Shown here piece by piece: positions 18,606-20,599 of a DNA stretch of 20,599 nucleotides. Under the pieces are notes generated by a model, which ran no database searches, was not told the origin of the DNA, and worked only from the letters and a program-made list of their open reading frames with translations. The stretch is taken from assembly GCA_000787465.1 (NCBI GenBank), contig JSYX01000615.1, positions 1 through 20,599 on the forward strand, given 5' to 3'. Origin of the DNA: Thermomucor indicae-seudaticae. Taxonomy: Eukaryota; Mucoromycota; Mucoromycetes; Mucorales; Lichtheimiaceae. The position numbers were made by a program, and so were the translations under genes. The number at the start of each line of letters is the position of its first letter. The first letter of the stretch is position 1.

Positions 18606-19173
18606 TTTGGAGTTATGTGTAGCACGTCCTTTTCCCTGCTTGTGGGATGCGTACACAATGTACCATACTACTTACTGCGCGTCCGAATGACGTGCTGACA
18701 ATGCGATCATACCCAGAGGTTCTCTACTTTATGATCCCGTAGCAAACCTGTCCTGGAGACGATCTCAGAGTCTGCGGTCGGCTAATGAGCAATCCACAGG
18801 GAAACATGTTTTTTGGTCTGATCGAAAACGCGCCCATGGAAAACGCAGCAGGTCAGAACGCATAGACATGATTTTCAAGGTTGAAATAAGAAGTTTGGTT
18901 GGCGAGGTTGGTATTCAGAAGTAGATTATGGAATCAATGTTGTCATTGGCTGACTAACTTACTATTGACGCTTTCTTTCTATCCTCCATTAGATGGAAGC
19001 ACGCGATACCCTGTTCTGCTTGAAACGAATGGTTCAACTTCCATATCATCTGCAAGGTTAGCGATACAGTACTTTAACCACCAATGCTCACGATTCCAAA
19101 AGGATCTTTATGGGGCAAAAAGTCACAGTGCTAGTTGATCTTGCCTTCCTCTTTCTGTCTGCTGCACAGTCCA
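18606..19173 (+). other. Possible unassigned small gene or UTR exons
   Basis: Between the ACBD6-like stop and the methyltransferase start, an ATG-less plus frame (about 18697-18906) reads RGSLLYDPVANLSWRRSQ and later SERIDMIFKVEIRSLVGE. A GT donor follows, then a CTAAC branch-like site and an AG acceptor at 18992. An open exon follows (18993-19056, MEARDTLFCLKRMVQLPYHL), then a second donor, an acceptor at 19102 and a stop soon after. A polypyrimidine tract and CAG also sit 3 nt upstream of the methyltransferase ATG, so these may be 5' UTR exons of that gene. No family is recognisable and there is no good start codon. Confidence 0.25.
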
Positions 19174-19902
19174 ATGACTTTGAAAGCTGTACCTTTCCAT
19201 TCGAAGGAATACTGGCAACAGCGATTCGAGAAGGAACAACATTTTGAATGGTTATTACCATGGCACGTTCTTCAGCCATACATTTCGTCCTATTTGAACC
19301 CGGAAGAACCGATTTTGCATATTGGCAAGTTGGATGCAAGAATCTGTTTTCGTTTCTCAATCTGACACGCCAACACGTTACCGAAAGGGTGCGGTAATTC
19401 TCGACTGGCTTTTGACTTGGCGGACCACGGTCACCCTCGGGTCATCAATGTCGATTACGCGTCCAACGTGATTGAACGTATGAAGCAGGAAACGTCAATA
19501 CTGCAGAAGACAAACGGTCGGTATTCTCAAATTGAATGGCACACGGCCGATTGTCTGAATGGAGATCTGCAGCGCTTGAAGCCAGAGTCTGGTTATGCGA
19601 TAACAATTGAAAAGAGCTTATGCGACACAATCGCTTGCGGAGACGATGACGACCAAACCCAACAAAAGTTGCTGGCTCAACAAGTGCTTCTAGTGACAAG
19701 ACCGTTTGGAGTATGGATTTCAGTCTCGTTCTCTAGCGAGCGTCAACATGTATGGCTCAGTGCTACCGCAGACGCGCATGAATGGCGTTGGGAAAGAGAG
19801 CGTGCAGAGCCCATCAAAGTCCCACAAGCCAATGATCACCCTAGAGCACCAGACATTTACTATTGGCTGTACATATTGAGGAAAGTCCCTGTTTCAAGAT
19901 AA
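19174..19902 (+). CDS. Class I SAM methyltransferase, METTL13/EEF1AKMT4-type
   Basis: This is a small seven-beta-strand methyltransferase of the group that includes METTL13 and EEF1AKMT4, several of which methylate elongation factor 1A or other proteins; the substrate here is unknown. Two exons, 19174-19324 and 19388-19902, give 221 aa. The N-terminal YWQQRFEKEQHFEWLLPW is the family's YWxxRY...FEWL signature, followed by LQPYISSYL. SAM motif I, LHIGCGNSRLAFDLADHG, is created only by splicing the 63-nt intron, which has a GC donor (G|GCAAGT) and an AAAG acceptor. INVDYASNVIERM and WHTADCLNG follow as post-I and acidic-loop motifs. ITIEKSLCDTIACGDDD replaces the usual DK(G/S)TxDA motif, with Glu for Asp. 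The C-terminus is a beta-rich hairpin ending in YYWLYILRK. The ATG sits 3 nt after a CAG acceptor-like site, so an upstream untranslated exon is possible. Confidence 0.85.
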
Positions 19903-20599
19903 CTTTTGCGAACACAACCATAGTGCGATGGTAATACAACCAATTGATCATGCAAAGTGTTTGTATAGCTTAGGAAACAAGAAAAGAGGAAATGTCATTG
20001 ATTGAATGTTGAGATATAGAGGAAAACCATGTTAGTGTACACTGAGATTCAACGGATACGGGCACCAGCACCTACGTGGCAGATTTTGTGAAGACAATGC
20101 ATACGCATTTCACCACCCACTCTCTCCTATTTATAACTAGACGGCAACTGGCGATAAATCGAGATAACGGAGATGGTTGAACTCACCAACTTATGAGGGG
20201 TTGATACTTCTCGACCACGGCCACCGATGGCTGGAACGGGAGCGTTCCGAATAAAATAGTTAGTAGAGGTCTGGCCAAAAACCTATGCTCCTCTTTTTTA
20301 ATCTCAATTTTCTTGATTTTTGCCTTAACAAACCACCCTGAAATGTTGACCATATAAACTTTAGCATATATTCTTTTGCATACTAAAGCTTTTGAAGCGT
20401 TTCAAATAGTTTACAACAGACTTCATATAGTAGGAAAACCAAGGGCCCAAAAAACAGAGAAGAAATCGGGGTTTAAATAGCAAAATTACGCTGTGCAGTT
20501 GTCCTGTTTCTTCTCCAAGCCATGTGGAATCCTCAGCCGTTTATTTCTGATTTCAGAATATGACGGCATTCTGTGCCGTGCGTTCCCCAATGCCAGAGG
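19903..20599. other. AT-rich intergenic end of window, no gene seen
   Basis: No frame longer than about 60 codons and no family motif appears. A TATTTATAA stretch near 20130 and a weak inverted CTTTAG...CTAAAG pair (about 20360-20390) are visible but are not enough to name an element. The 3' UTR of the methyltransferase gene occupies the first part. Confidence 0.5.

Noticed and set aside
1..20599. CRISPR array, bacterial operon or phage signals
   Set aside because: No regularly spaced repeats, no Shine-Dalgarno-led ORF chains, and intron-rich genes throughout.

Overview
The window reads as eukaryotic nuclear DNA from a fungus, most likely an early-diverging filamentous one (Mucoromycota-like; this is inference). 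Genes are compact, with many short introns (about 54-96 nt, GT...AG). Intergenic gaps are mostly short. The protein set is an opisthokont mix: a Ku80 that keeps an animal-type C-terminus, and an ACBD6-type acyl-CoA-binding/ankyrin protein. A decayed Mutator-like (MULE) transposase lies at the left. I see no bacterial, phage or CRISPR features. All gene models were spliced by eye from frame, splice consensus and remembered family sequences; no search was run.

Layout: 1-967 is AT-rich, non-coding sequence with a 98-bp tandem duplication, a heptamer repeat and an isolated TATA box. 968-3111 (-) is a broken MULE transposase abutting a G-rich tract. 3741-5430 (-) is bystin/ENP1 (7 exons, 435 aa). 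5907-7576 (-) is RRP8 (6 exons, 445 aa). It is divergent, across about 100 bp, from 7678-9129 (+), a RAD51D-like paralog (9 exons, 304 aa) that lacks Walker A. 9324-12517 (+) is Ku80 (13 exons, about 814 aa). 12763-13918 (+) is a UTP30-like ribosomal-L1-domain protein (6 exons, 272 aa). It is convergent with 14091-16214 (-), an unrecognised two-TM, Ser/Asn-rich protein (2 exons, 678 aa). 16215-17489 is non-coding with one GC-rich block. 17490-18605 (+) is an ACBD6-like ACBP-ankyrin protein (7 exons, 243 aa). 19174-19902 (+) is a METTL13/EEF1AKMT4-type methyltransferase (2 exons, GC-AG intron, 221 aa). 19903-20599 holds no gene I can support.

Functionally, three genes are ribosome-biogenesis factors: bystin for 40S maturation, RRP8 for 25S/28S rRNA base methylation, and the UTP30-like pre-ribosomal factor. 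Two are double-strand-break repair genes of opposing pathways, placed head to tail: the RAD51 paralog (homologous recombination) and Ku80 (end joining).

The most interesting points are four. Ku80 ends in an acidic D/E-D-L-L-x-M motif, split across an 18-nt last exon, that resembles the DNA-PKcs-recruiting tail of vertebrate Ku80. The RAD51D-like protein has a clean in-frame loss of Walker A. In the ACBD6-like gene, retention of intron 2 would give a free ACBP plus an ankyrin ORF starting with an N-myristoylation-like MGNVVSS. The MULE relic keeps one long open C-terminal reading frame although its catalytic part is broken.
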